A stretch of 14,155 bases of DNA from JAUSIF01 sp964620215. GTDB lineage: Bacteria > Pseudomonadota > Alphaproteobacteria > Rhizobiales > Xanthobacteraceae. The notes below the pieces were generated by a model that saw only the letters and a program-made list of their open reading frames with translations, did not search any database and had not been told where the DNA came from. Below, in pieces: positions 1-7,940 of the stretch. Where the stretch lies: the NCBI GenBank assembly GCA_964620215.1, contig CAZUJE010000075.1, positions 1-14,155 on the forward strand, written 5' to 3'. Both the position numbers and the translations under genes were made by a program. The number at the start of each line of letters is the position of its first letter. Within the stretch, counting starts at the first letter, position 1.

Positions 1-60
1 GCCGAGGAAGGCATAGGCGCTTTCGTGGAGAAGCGCACGCCGAAATGGGAAGATCGTTGA
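1..60 (+). CDS. Enoyl-CoA hydratase/isomerase family protein, C-terminal end (partial)
   Basis: Only the last 19 codons are in the window, ending at TGA 58-60. The frame reads A-E-E-G-I-G-A-F-V-E-K-R-T-P-K-W-E-D-R. The pattern E-G-(I/R)-x-A-F-x-E-K-R-x-P is the usual ending of crotonase-fold enoyl-CoA hydratases, which hydrate 2-enoyl-CoA in fatty-acid and related degradation. No catalytic residue is visible, so the exact substrate class cannot be given. The stop lies 9 bases before the start of the CoA-binding protein gene, so the two are probably co-transcribed. The family call rests on the tail alone. Confidence 0.7.
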   Translation, partial: AEEGIGAFVEKRTPKWEDR

Positions 61-69
61 GCGCATCTG

Positions 70-603
70 ATGACGCACTCCTATGACGATGCCCATATCC
101 GCAACATTCTCGATTCCGTAAAAACTGTCGCCGTCGTGGGCGCCAGTCACGGCGACGACAAGCCGAGCATGTTCGTGGTGAAATATCTGAGCGAGCGCGG
201 CTATAAAGTTTTTCCGGTCAATCCCGGCCGCGCGGGCAAGGAAATAGCGGGCAATCTGATTTACGCCAAACTCACCGATGTGCCGGAACCGATCGACATG
301 ATCGATGTGTTTCGCGCCTCGGATGCCGTGCCGAAAATACTGGATGAAGCGCTGATGCTGTCCCCGCTTCCCAAGGTATTCTGGATGCAGCTTGGCGTGC
401 TGAACGACGAAGCCGCCGCCAAAGCAGAAGCCGCCGGAATGACCGTCATCATGGATCGCTGCCCCAAGATCGAATATGGCCGCCTGTCGCGCGAAATCAA
501 TTGGGCAGGCGTGAACACCCGCACGATTTCCTCCAAGCGCCCCAAACGTCTCACGGGAGGTGTGCAAAAATTGCAGATTGGACCCGGCAAGGAGCGAACA
601 TGA
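70..603 (+). CDS. CoA-binding domain protein (YccU-like Rossmann fold)
   Basis: A 177-residue cytosolic protein that is a single CoA_binding domain, the same Rossmann fold as the N-terminal domain of succinyl-CoA synthetase alpha, standing alone. The nucleotide/CoA-binding glycine stretch V-A-V-V-G-A-S lies at residues 20-26. The strand F-P-V-N-P-G is at 48-53, V-F-W-M-Q-L-G at 103-109 and D-R-C-P-K-I-E at 129-135; all are typical of the family. The last 40 or so residues are basic and probably unstructured. The start ATG comes 9 bases after the preceding stop. The 3' end overlaps the metY start by 4 bases (ATGA), suggesting translational coupling. No enzymatic function is established for these small proteins, so binding of CoA or a CoA ester is inferred from the fold only. 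Confidence 0.85.
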   Translation: MTHSYDDAHIRNILDSVKTVAVVGASHGDDKPSMFVVKYLSERGYKVFPVNPGRAGKEIAGNLIYAKLTDVPEPIDMIDVFRASDAVPKILDEALMLSPLPKVFWMQLGVLNDEAAAKAEAAGMTVIMDRCPKIEYGRLSREINWAGVNTRTISSKRPKRLTGGVQKLQIGPGKERT

Positions 604-1880
604 CCGAACGCACGCCCGGTTTTTCGACGCTGTCCATCCATGCCGGCGCGCAGCCCGACCCGACCACCGGCGCCCGCGCGACGCCCATCTATCAGACCAC
701 GTCATTCGTGTTCGACGACGTGGAACACGCCGCCCAGCTTTTCGGATTGCAGACCTTCGGCAATATCTACACCCGCATCGGCAACCCGACCTGCAACGTG
801 CTGGAAGAACGAGTGGCGGCACTCGAAGGAGGCACGGCGGCGCTCTCAATGGCTTCAGGCCATGCGGCGCAAGTCAGCGTGCTGCACCTGCTGATGACGC
901 CGGGCGATGAATTCGTTGCGGCGAAACGGCTCTATGGCGGCTCGATCAACCAGTTCAATCACTCGTTCAAGAGCTTCGGCTGGAACGTGGTGTGGGCCGA
1001 TGCGGACGATCTCGCCGCTTTCGAGAAAGCGATCACACCGAAAACGAAGGCGATCTTCATCGAGTCGATCGCCAATCCCGGTGGCGTTGTCACCGATATC
1101 GAAGGGATTTCTAAAATAGCGAAGAAGGCGAATGTGCCCTTGATCGTCGATAACACGCTGGCCACGCCCTATCTCTGCAAGCCATTTGATTTTGGTGCCG
1201 ACATCATCGTGCATTCGGCGACGAAATTCCTCGGCGGCCATGGCAATTCCATCGGGGGCGTGATCGTGGACGGCGGCAAATTCAAATGGGCGGGCGACGA
1301 CCGCTATCCGATGATTTCCAAACCGCGGCCCGAATATCAGGGCATCGTCATGGCGGAGACCTTCGGCAATTTCGGTTTCGCCATTGCCGCGCGCGCGCTC
1401 AGCCTGCGCGATCTCGGCGCGGCGTTATCCCCGTTCAATGCATTTTTGATTATCACCGGCATCGAGACGCTGCCGCTGCGGATGCAGAAACATTGCGACA
1501 ACGCATTGGCAGTCGCCAAATATCTGGCAAGCCATAAAGCCGTCGCCTGGGTCAGCTATGCGGGCCTGCCGGCGGACAGAACCTACAAGCTCGGCCAGAA
1601 ATACTGTCCGAAGGGTGCTGGTGCCGTGCTGACCTTCGGCCTCAAGGGCGGTAACGACGCCGGAATTAAACTGGTTTCAGATGTGCAGTTGTTCTCGCAC
1701 CTTGCCAATATCGGCGATACGCGCTCGCTTATTATCCACCCGGCATCGACCACGCACCGCCAGCTCAGCGATGAGCAGAAAACGGCAGCAGGTGCCGGAC
1801 CGGATGTGGTGCGGTTGTCGATAGGCATCGAGGATGTCGAGGACTTGATCGCCGATTTGGATCAGGGTCTCGCCGCGTAG
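600..1880 (+). CDS. metY: O-acetylhomoserine aminocarboxypropyltransferase (O-acetylhomoserine sulfhydrylase)
   Basis: A 426-residue PLP enzyme of the Cys/Met metabolism family, a usual length for MetY. It would make homocysteine from O-acetylhomoserine and sulfide (or methionine from methanethiol) in the cytosol. The phosphate-binding Y-T-R-I-G-N-P-T lies at residues 57-64, the pyridine-nitrogen aspartate in V-D-N-T at D184, and the Schiff-base lysine in S-A-T-K-F-L-G-G-H at K209. The end R-L-S-I-G-I-E-D-V-E-D-L-I is also typical. I chose ATG 600 because it overlaps the previous stop as ATGA, has an AAGGAG site a few bases upstream, and begins the conserved N-terminus; the frame stays open to 501 but those residues do not look like the family. 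The related O-succinylhomoserine enzyme (MetZ) is the main alternative. The 3' end overlaps convergent ctaA by 19 bases. Confidence 0.92.
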   Translation: MTERTPGFSTLSIHAGAQPDPTTGARATPIYQTTSFVFDDVEHAAQLFGLQTFGNIYTRIGNPTCNVLEERVAALEGGTAALSMASGHAAQVSVLHLLMTPGDEFVAAKRLYGGSINQFNHSFKSFGWNVVWADADDLAAFEKAITPKTKAIFIESIANPGGVVTDIEGISKIAKKANVPLIVDNTLATPYLCKPFDFGADIIVHSATKFLGGHGNSIGGVIVDGGKFKWAGDDRYPMISKPRPEYQGIVMAETFGNFGFAIAARALSLRDLGAALSPFNAFLIITGIETLPLRMQKHCDNALAVAKYLASHKAVAWVSYAGLPADRTYKLGQKYCPKGAGAVLTFGLKGGNDAGIKLVSDVQLFSHLANIGDTRSLIIHPASTTHRQLSDEQKTAAGAGPDVVRLSIGIEDVEDLIADLDQGLAA

Positions 1881-2908
1881 GAAAAAATCCGCGCGGTATG
1901 GATTGTCGCCGCGATCAAAACGACGACCGCGCCCGCCTGATGCGCTAGCGCGAGCGGCAGCGGCAATTCGTAAATCAATGTGAGAACGCCCAGCATCGCT
2001 TGCGCGGTTATCAACGCAAAAACGATTGCTGCCCGCAACGCCGCCGGGAACGGGCCTGAGCGTTGCAGGCTTAACGCATGAAACGCCGCAACGAAAAACA
2101 GCAGGTAAGCCACCATGCGGTGATCGAACTGCACCGTCAGCACATTCTCGAAAAAATTATGCCAGACCGGTTTGATAATCAGGAGATCGTTCAAGGGCGG
2201 AATGAATCTTCCGTCCATCAGCGGCCAGGTATTAAAGGTTTTTCCGGCTCCGGTTTTCGCGACCAGCGCGCCGAGAAAAATCTGCAAGAATACAAACGCC
2301 AGAATGCTCGCCGCGCCATAACGCGCGAATGTATTTGCTCTTTCCTGCTTTAGCGGACGAAGTCCGTCCGCAACCGCGATGATGGCCGCAAGAATGATGC
2401 AGGCAAGCGTAAGATGAATCGCAAGCCGGTACTGGCTGACATCGATCCGCTCGACGAGGCCAGAACTGACCATCCACCAGCCGATCGCTCCTTGCAGTCC
2501 GCCGAGTAGAAACAGGCCCGCGAGTTTCCAGCGGAGCGACCCTGTGATCATTCCACGCCAGAGAAAAACAACGAACGGAATCGCAAACACGAGACCGATC
2601 AGCCGCCCAAGCAGCCGGTGTCCCCACTCCCACCAGTAGATGAATTTGAACTCGGCCAGCTCCATTACGGAATTGACCGCGAGGAATTGCGGGATGCGCT
2701 TGTATTTCTCGAATTCGTCGAGCCATGCGTTTTCCGACAAAGGCGGCAGCACGCCAGAGATCGGACGCCATTCGGTGATCGAAAGTCCTGAGCCGGTGAG
2801 CCGGGTGGCGCCGCCAACCAGCAATGTGAGCGTGACGAGTGCCGCGACCGTCCACAGCCAGACGCGGACCGCCTGCATGTCTGCTTTCCGCGCTGCCGTC
2901 CGCGCCAT
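1862..2908 (-). CDS. ctaA: Haem A synthase (COX15/CtaA family)
   Basis: A 348-residue inner-membrane protein that oxidises the C8 methyl of haem O to a formyl group, giving haem A for aa3-type cytochrome oxidase. The sequence shows about eight hydrophobic segments and the family signatures G-G-A-T-R-L-T-G-S-G-L-S (residues 32-43), W-E-W-G-H-R-L-L-G-R (93-102), N-T-W-P-L-M-D-G (226-233), Q-F-D-H-R (260-264) and L-A-H-Q (321-324). The four conserved haem-ligand histidines are H97, H165, H263 and H323, so the enzyme looks intact. Length and motifs fit the alphaproteobacterial (mitochondrial-like, type 2) form. ATG 2908 is preceded by purine-rich GACGGA; an internal ATG at codon 11 is possible. 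The stop lies inside the 3' end of metY. No oxidase subunit genes are nearby. Confidence 0.95.
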   Translation of the reverse strand: MARTAARKADMQAVRVWLWTVAALVTLTLLVGGATRLTGSGLSITEWRPISGVLPPLSENAWLDEFEKYKRIPQFLAVNSVMELAEFKFIYWWEWGHRLLGRLIGLVFAIPFVVFLWRGMITGSLRWKLAGLFLLGGLQGAIGWWMVSSGLVERIDVSQYRLAIHLTLACIILAAIIAVADGLRPLKQERANTFARYGAASILAFVFLQIFLGALVAKTGAGKTFNTWPLMDGRFIPPLNDLLIIKPVWHNFFENVLTVQFDHRMVAYLLFFVAAFHALSLQRSGPFPAALRAAIVFALITAQAMLGVLTLIYELPLPLALAHQAGAVVVLIAATIHTARIFSYAARP

Positions 2909-3016
2909 TCCGTCACGTCCCGCCGAATGTTCAAGCCGTGGCGACAGATATAGAACAGGCGTGGCGTGAACAAGCGGACATGCAGCCGCTGGATTTCAGC
3001 GCCATTGGAACCGGAA
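2909..3016. promoter_or_regulatory. Divergent intergenic region ctaA / DUF2842
   Basis: 108 bases between two divergent starts must hold promoters for both genes. A -10-like TATAGA occurs on the + strand at 2949-2954, but I see no well-spaced -35 box for it, so I do not assign a promoter. The region has no TTAA motif, unlike the intergenic regions of the polysaccharide cluster. A frame open from an upstream ATG (2966) runs into the DUF2842 gene, but those residues are unlike the family. Confidence 0.4.
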
Positions 3017-3226
3017 ATGGGGACACGAACACGCAAACTGATCGGCGCCACGCTTCTTTTGTTCTGGGTGGTGGTCTGGCCGTTTATCGCGCTTGGCTTC
3101 GCGCAAACGCAGATTTCGCGCTTCTACGCACCGGCACAGCTCATTTTCTTTTTGCTGCTCGGCTGCGTGTGGATCGTGCCGGCGGCCTACATCATCCGCT
3201 GGATGCACAAGCCAGAAAAGAATTAG
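3017..3226 (+). CDS. DUF2842 family small membrane protein
   Basis: A 69-residue protein with a basic N-terminus (M-G-T-R-T-R-K), a first hydrophobic helix at about residues 8-28, a second at about 41-61, and a short charged tail R-W-M-H-K-P-E-K-N. This matches DUF2842, a family of small two-helix inner-membrane proteins that I know from alphaproteobacteria and that often lies beside ctaA. The ending I-R-W-M-x-(K/R)-P is characteristic. No function is established; position next to a haem A synthase gene hints at a link to respiratory-chain assembly, which is inference only. I chose ATG 3017 because the family starts there; an ATG at 2966 would add 17 residues of no recognisable character. The stop overlaps the convergent deacetylase stop by 4 bases. 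Confidence 0.8.
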   Translation: MGTRTRKLIGATLLLFWVVVWPFIALGFAQTQISRFYAPAQLIFFLLLGCVWIVPAAYIIRWMHKPEKN

Positions 3227-4272
3227 GCTGCTTTCGTCCCTAGCGCCCTTTGCATCGCGAACGGCACGCCGGACATCAGCACATCCACGTAGCGCACGGC
3301 CTGGAAATGCCCGTTCAATGAAATGCGCGGAAGCGCGAGCAGATGATCCCGGTGCTCCTCGCGCAACACATCAGGCCGAGTTGTCACCGCGGTCTTGAAT
3401 CCAAGTTCCTTCGCGATCTGGAATTCGCGCGTATCTGCGGCTGTCTGATCGCCGAACGGGTAGGCAAAATGCTCGGGCCGCTTGCCGAGCGCATCCGCGA
3501 TCACCTGGACACTGCGCTCCATTTCGATGCGGACTTTTTCCGTCGGCCACTTTTTCAGGATCGGATGATTGATCGTATGCGCGCCGATGGTGCAGAGCGG
3601 CTCCGCCGCCATCTTGCCGATGGCACCCCAATCCATGCAGAGATCACGGCACGCGGCCTTGGGATCGACGCCGTAGCGGGCGCAGAGGTCTCTTACTGTC
3701 TGGCGCAATTGTTCCTCGTCCTCAAAGCCGCGCAGCCACCAATAGACTTCGTTGAACGCACTGAGTTTGTCGGCAGGATGCGAAACATTGAAGAAGCGCG
3801 ATAAACCACCCATCTCGATGACAAGACGGTCGGTCTTTGCAATCACGCGCTCCAGTGAAACCCACCACAGTTCCCCAAGACGATCGGGAAAACTTGTCGC
3901 CACATAAAGCGTGAAAGACGCTCCGTGTTTTTTCAGCACCGGCAAGGCGCATTCGAGATTGTCGAGATAGGCGTCGTCGAAAGTGAGCGCCACAAATTTC
4001 CGGTCAAACTCGCGGTTCAGAATCCGCTTCCGGACTTCGTCCATACTGACGAGATCGATCCCCCGCCGGCGAAAATGCGCAATGACGGAATCCAGAAATT
4101 CCGCCTCGATTTCCAGAATGCGGTTTGGCTGGAACGCGCCGCTTCTGCGCGGCCTGACATGATGCATGGTCAGGATCGCGCCGGCACCGCCGAACATCGT
4201 TCCCAATACATGATGCGCCCCGGAAAAATAGAGCGCTTCCAGTCCTGCCCGTATTACGCCGTAACTAGGCAT
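3223..4272 (-). CDS. Polysaccharide deacetylase family protein (NodB/CE4 fold, HfsH-like)
   Basis: A 349-residue predicted carbohydrate N-deacetylase. Motif 1 is T-F-D-D-A-Y at residues 97-102 (D99 as general base, D100 as metal ligand by family rule). Motif 2 is A-H-T-I-N-H-P at 231-237, with metal ligands H232 and H236. F-A-Y-P-F-G at 269-274 is the usual third motif. The metal triad is complete, so activity is expected. No signal peptide is obvious, though residues 10-35 are fairly hydrophobic, so a cytosolic or membrane-associated site is possible, as proposed for holdfast HfsH. The gene follows the co-polymerase gene after about 32 bases and is probably co-transcribed. A GAGGA site lies 12 bases before the ATG, a long spacing. 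The likely substrate is an N-acetylhexosamine of the polymer made here; this is inferred from context. Confidence 0.88.
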   Translation of the reverse strand: MPSYGVIRAGLEALYFSGAHHVLGTMFGGAGAILTMHHVRPRRSGAFQPNRILEIEAEFLDSVIAHFRRRGIDLVSMDEVRKRILNREFDRKFVALTFDDAYLDNLECALPVLKKHGASFTLYVATSFPDRLGELWWVSLERVIAKTDRLVIEMGGLSRFFNVSHPADKLSAFNEVYWWLRGFEDEEQLRQTVRDLCARYGVDPKAACRDLCMDWGAIGKMAAEPLCTIGAHTINHPILKKWPTEKVRIEMERSVQVIADALGKRPEHFAYPFGDQTAADTREFQIAKELGFKTAVTTRPDVLREEHRDHLLALPRISLNGHFQAVRYVDVLMSGVPFAMQRALGTKAA

Positions 4273-4304
4273 CGCAAACAGATTTCCTCAAAAAACTTTC
4301 GGCT

Positions 4305-6455
4305 TCAGGCGGCGAAGCGGTCGTTTGAGCGATGCTTCGGATCGTTATCCGGGCTGACAGCCACGACCATGACATTGGAAAAGCCTCTGGCGATCAAAGT
4401 TTCCGACTCCGCGGCAAAAGCGTCCTCCGCTTCGCTCGGGACCACCAGCACGGCGGCGCGGCTGAAACGGGACAGGCGTTCCGCGCCGGTCGGACCCAAC
4501 ACGGAAGCCGCAATCACCACGTGGTCGTAGGTTTTGTTCAGTGCGCCGAGAATGATGGAAAGTCTTTCCGCCGAAAGAAGGGCGGCGGAATCCCTCACTC
4601 CGCGTCCGAGCGGAATGACATGAATTCGTGATGCGCGGTCGCGCTGGATCGCGTCGCTGAAATTCGCGGTGCCGAACAGGATTTCGGAAATACCCGGCGC
4701 GTTCATGTCACTGACAAGATCGGCGGACAGACCGGCTTCCACATCCAGATCGAGCAACAGCACCTTGGCTCCGCGCTGGCCGAGTTCACGCGCAAGCTCG
4801 ACCGCCACGCTGGACGAAGGGCTGGCATCGTTCGCACGCGAGACAACGACAATTCCCTTGCCGAGCTTTCGCACCTGATCCGGAAGCACACCCATCGGGT
4901 GTTGCTTGACGCGGTTGTTGGCAAAATACTTTGCCGGTGTGGGCACTTTTATCGCTTCAATCAGCGGGCCTTTCGCAGCCGCTTTCGGCCCGGGAGCCTC
5001 GCGCACCTCTTCTTCGTAGCGCTGCACGGCGCGGTATTGATCGGCCGACATCAGCTGGCCCAGCGCCACAAGCGTCGCGCCGCACATCAGCGTTGCAAGC
5101 GTCGCGATCAGGATGATCGGCAGTTTTTTTGGAAAATACGGTGTCGCGGATGCCTGCGCGACCGACACGATGCGCGCGTCCGGCTGCACCGCATCCGGGC
5201 TTTCGCGCGAGGTCACGTCGCGGTAGCGCGCGAGATAGGATTCCAGCAATTCCCGTTGGGATTTTGCATCACGCTCAAGGGACCGCAATTCCACATCCTG
5301 CACGCCAAGCGCGCCGGCCTGCCCCTTCACCTGATCGAGCACAAGCTGCATCTGCTCCAGTTTCGCGCCGGCGATGCGCGCGTCGCTCTCGAAGCTGCGA
5401 ACAAGTTTCTCCGCTTCCTTTCGCATCTGCGCTTCTACCTCGGCGATCTGCGCTTTCAGTTCCTTGATGCGTGGATGCTGGTCGAGCAGCGTGGAAGACT
5501 GTTCCGCAAGCTGCGCGCGAAAACCGGAGCGTTGCTCGCTCAGGCGGCGCATCAGATCCGAATTGATGATGGCGGAAGCTTCCGAAAGTTTTCCGTCGCG
5601 AAGCATTGCCGTAATGGAGCGTGCCTTGGACTCCAGATCGGCCTTCTGGGCGCGCGACTGTGCGACCTGCGAATTCAGTTCCGAAAGCTGCTGGGCGCTG
5701 AGTGGAGTGCTATTAGGACCGAGTAAAAGATTAGACTTGCCGCGGAACTGTTCGACCCTGGCTTCGGCCTCGGCCACCTTGCCGCGCAGCCGATCGATCT
5801 CACCGCTCAACCAAACGCCGGACTGGCGCATCAAATCTTTTTTAGCGGCCTGCTGCACGACCAGAAAATTTTCTGCGACCGCATTAGCGACGCGGGCGGC
5901 AAGATCGGGGTCTTCCGAGCGGAATTCGATCGCGATCACGCGGGATTTTTCAACCTGATACACTGAGAGCCGCTCATAGAAGCGTTCCAGCACGCGCTCA
6001 TCCGCGGAAACTTTTTGCGGAATGCGCGCGAGGCCAACGAGGCTCAGTATTTCTCCAAGAACAGACCCGCTGGCCGCGTTCGGATTGAATTCGGGCCGCT
6101 CGGCCAGTTTCAGGTCGTCCACCACCTTGCGGGCAAGATCGCGGGAAAGCGCCAATTGCACCTGACTCGCCAGCGCTTCCTGATCGAGCAGGACGCGGTC
6201 ACCGGATGGATTGTTGCGGTCTGTCTCGGGCCGGTTGTAAACGCTTTCGCGGTTCTCGATCAGAACGCGCGTCTCCGATTTATAGCGGGGCGTCAGCGCG
6301 TTGACGATGACGGTGGCGGCAATCGCCACGGCAATCGCGGGCAGCACGATCCAGAATTTCCGCCGCCACACGGCGCGCGCGAGCGAGGCGAAGTCGAACT
6401 GACTGTCGGCCTGGGAAGCTGAAATCGAGACAACGCCCGCGGAGGCGTGACGCAT
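4305..6455 (-). CDS. Wzz/GumC-type polysaccharide co-polymerase fused to a degenerate BY-kinase-like domain
   Basis: A 716-residue inner-membrane protein predicted to control chain length and link polymerisation to export. A Wzz domain starts at about residue 20 with a first membrane helix near 34-51. A long charged, glutamine-rich coiled-coil region spans about 215-410. A proline-containing stretch (A-T-P-Y-F-P-K-K-L-P, 437-446) leads into the second helix at about 446-466. The C-terminal 180 residues have the ParA/BY-kinase layout: G-K-G-I-V-V-V-S at 532-539, a Walker A' strand L-L-L-D-L-D-V-E at 566-573, and a Walker B-like strand Y-D-H-V-V-I-A-A-S at 643-651. The Walker A loop reads R-A-N-D-A-S-P-S-S-S-V, without the G-x-x-G-K-S/T lysine. 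The Walker B acid is missing and there is no tyrosine-rich tail, so kinase activity is unlikely. Start ATG 6455 was chosen for its GGAG site; it heads an operon with the deacetylase. Confidence 0.88.
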   Translation of the reverse strand: MRHASAGVVSISASQADSQFDFASLARAVWRRKFWIVLPAIAVAIAATVIVNALTPRYKSETRVLIENRESVYNRPETDRNNPSGDRVLLDQEALASQVQLALSRDLARKVVDDLKLAERPEFNPNAASGSVLGEILSLVGLARIPQKVSADERVLERFYERLSVYQVEKSRVIAIEFRSEDPDLAARVANAVAENFLVVQQAAKKDLMRQSGVWLSGEIDRLRGKVAEAEARVEQFRGKSNLLLGPNSTPLSAQQLSELNSQVAQSRAQKADLESKARSITAMLRDGKLSEASAIINSDLMRRLSEQRSGFRAQLAEQSSTLLDQHPRIKELKAQIAEVEAQMRKEAEKLVRSFESDARIAGAKLEQMQLVLDQVKGQAGALGVQDVELRSLERDAKSQRELLESYLARYRDVTSRESPDAVQPDARIVSVAQASATPYFPKKLPIILIATLATLMCGATLVALGQLMSADQYRAVQRYEEEVREAPGPKAAAKGPLIEAIKVPTPAKYFANNRVKQHPMGVLPDQVRKLGKGIVVVSRANDASPSSSVAVELARELGQRGAKVLLLDLDVEAGLSADLVSDMNAPGISEILFGTANFSDAIQRDRASRIHVIPLGRGVRDSAALLSAERLSIILGALNKTYDHVVIAASVLGPTGAERLSRFSRAAVLVVPSEAEDAFAAESETLIARGFSNVMVVAVSPDNDPKHRSNDRFAA

Positions 6456-6614
6456 GAAAAACTCCACGCATGAATCCTAGCGCCGCGCGTCCGCGGCTGC
6501 CGCAATAAGAAATCATTAAGGTTGCCATCGCGTTAATTGCGCTGGCTCTAGGCAAAAATAAGCTGACCGGCTGTCCTGCCGGATGCCGCCCGAACGGTTT
6601 ATTGAGATTTTTCG
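6456..6614. promoter_or_regulatory. Divergent intergenic region between the co-polymerase and GNAT genes
   Basis: This stretch of about 160 bases separates the two divergent arms of the polysaccharide cluster and must contain a promoter in each direction. Its AT-rich core at about 6502-6562 holds two TTAA tetramers (6516-6519 and 6533-6536) inside the inverted repeat ATTAA-N13-TTAAT (6515-6537). I see no convincing -35/-10 pair on either strand. The repeat could be a regulator site, but the spacing does not fit the CtrA consensus TTAA-N7-TTAAC. Confidence 0.45.
6462..6465 (-). promoter_or_regulatory. Ribosome binding site that decides the co-polymerase start
   Basis: On the - strand GGAG lies six bases (TTTTTC) before ATG 6455. 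An in-frame GTG at 6467 overlaps this GGAG and has no site of its own, so ATG 6455 is the better start. Confidence 0.6.
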
Positions 6615-7940
6615 ATGAGTTTCAGACATCCGCCGGGTATGGGAATCGCAACAGGCATGATCGAGCAGCAGACGGCGGAAAAATCCGCAGAAAACCCTAT
6701 CCGAAACGCTCCAGCGGAGCATGTCGAACCGCGTCTGGCTTTTGCCAGCAGGACAGCCGCCGGCGTGTGGCTCGAAATCTATGACAATCTCTCCGCGATC
6801 GAACCGGTCTGGCGCGCGTTTGAAGCGCACGCCGACTGCACTGTGTTCCAGCGTTTCGACTATGCGGCTGCCTGGCAGAAACATATCGGCGCGCGCAAAA
6901 ATTCGCTTCCGCTGATTGCCGTGATACGCGGGGACGGCGAGGAAGTTCTCTGCATCGCGCCGCTGGCACTCGATGATGCGCATGGGTGCAAGCGGCTACG
7001 CTGGCTGGCGCAGGACAATTCCGATTATTGCGCCCCCCTGCTCGCGGCTGACTTCGAGCGCCGCGTTGACAGCCGCTCCTTTGCCCCGCTCTGGAATGAA
7101 CTCTGCAATGCCCTTGGCAAGGAGCCCGGGCTTCGTTTCGATCTCGCCGATTTCCGTAAAATGCCGGAAATGATTAGCGCACAGCGCAATCCGTTTCTTT
7201 CGCTTCCTGTTCTGCCGAACCCGAGCAATGCGCATCTGACAAAAATCTGGGGCGACTGGGAAAAGTTCTATACCGAGAAACGTTCCTCCGCGACCCGCCG
7301 CCGCGACCGCACCAAACGCAAGCGCTTAGGTGAATTCGGCGAAGTGCGGATGGTGACGCCAGCCGATCAAACGGAAATCGCAAAAACATTCGACGGATTG
7401 GTGGAACAGAAATCGGCAGCACTTGCCCGCATGGGCGTATCCAATCTCTTTGCCGAACCGGGCGTGCGGGATTTCTATTTCGATCTGGCGACCAATGCCC
7501 GCACCCACGGCTTCGTGCATGTCAGCAAACTTGAAGTTGGTAATTGCCAGGCATCCACGAATTTGGGCTTCGAACATCGCGGCCGCTATTATTACGTGTT
7601 CGCGAGTTACGACGCGGGCGAAGCCTCGAAATTCGGACCTGGAGCCGCGCATTTGCGCGACCTGATGCAGCGCGCGATCGAGCGCGGTCTGCACGAATTT
7701 GATTTCACGATCGGCGACGAACGCTACAAGTCCGAATGGGCTGACACTGAAATGCGGCTCTACGATCATATGTCGGCGCAAAGCTGGCGCGGACAGCCCT
7801 GGGCGGTCACCGAAAAACTGATGAAACGCAGCCGCCGCGCGATCAAGCAAAATGCCTGGCTGTGGAGTTTTGTGCTCAAGGGCCGCGCCTTACTTGGCAA
7901 ATCGCGCGGGAAATCGGCCGAACCATCTGCCGATAACTAG
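6615..7940 (+). CDS. FemAB/CelD-type GNAT acyltransferase (Acetyltransf_6), HfsK-like
   Basis: A 441-residue protein of the CelD/BcsL and FemAB-like N-acyltransferase group. The variable N-terminal 45 residues are polar and low in structure. A first GNAT-like half covers about 50-200 and the conserved Acetyltransf_6 half about 215-385, with an arginine-rich start R-R-R-D-R-T-K-R-K-R (228-237) and the hallmark D-F-T-I-G-D-E-R-Y-K-S-E-W at 363-375. Members occur in exopolysaccharide, cellulose and holdfast loci (for example Caulobacter HfsK) and are thought to acylate the polymer or its precursor; the acyl donor and site here are unknown. No signal peptide or membrane helix is seen, so it is probably cytosolic. 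ATG 6615 has only a weak GAG eight bases upstream; in-frame ATGs at 6639 and 6657 are possible starts. It is the first gene of the + strand arm. Confidence 0.82.
   Translation: MSFRHPPGMGIATGMIEQQTAEKSAENPIRNAPAEHVEPRLAFASRTAAGVWLEIYDNLSAIEPVWRAFEAHADCTVFQRFDYAAAWQKHIGARKNSLPLIAVIRGDGEEVLCIAPLALDDAHGCKRLRWLAQDNSDYCAPLLAADFERRVDSRSFAPLWNELCNALGKEPGLRFDLADFRKMPEMISAQRNPFLSLPVLPNPSNAHLTKIWGDWEKFYTEKRSSATRRRDRTKRKRLGEFGEVRMVTPADQTEIAKTFDGLVEQKSAALARMGVSNLFAEPGVRDFYFDLATNARTHGFVHVSKLEVGNCQASTNLGFEHRGRYYYVFASYDAGEASKFGPGAAHLRDLMQRAIERGLHEFDFTIGDERYKSEWADTEMRLYDHMSAQSWRGQPWAVTEKLMKRSRRAIKQNAWLWSFVLKGRALLGKSRGKSAEPSADN

Noticed and set aside
501..599. Longer metY starting at 501
   Set aside because: The extra 33 residues overlap the CoA-binding gene and do not match the family; ATG 600 has a ribosome site and the ATGA overlap.
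2232..2855. 207-codon - strand frame inside ctaA
   Set aside because: Alternative frame of a gene with all four haem-ligand histidines in its own frame; arginine-rich out-of-frame translation.
2949..2954. TATAGA as the -10 box of a DUF2842 promoter
   Set aside because: No -35-like box at 16-18 bases upstream, so a promoter cannot be supported.
3925..4530. 201-codon + strand open frame across the deacetylase / co-polymerase junction
   Set aside because: It is antisense to two well-supported genes and has no recognisable motif.
4899..5726. 275-codon + strand open frame inside the co-polymerase gene
   Set aside because: It is the antisense shadow of a coiled-coil coding region; arginine- and histidine-rich composition without domain signal.
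6516..6536. Two TTAA tetramers as a full CtrA site
   Set aside because: The spacing between them is 13 bases, not the 7 of the consensus; kept only as part of the broader motif observation.
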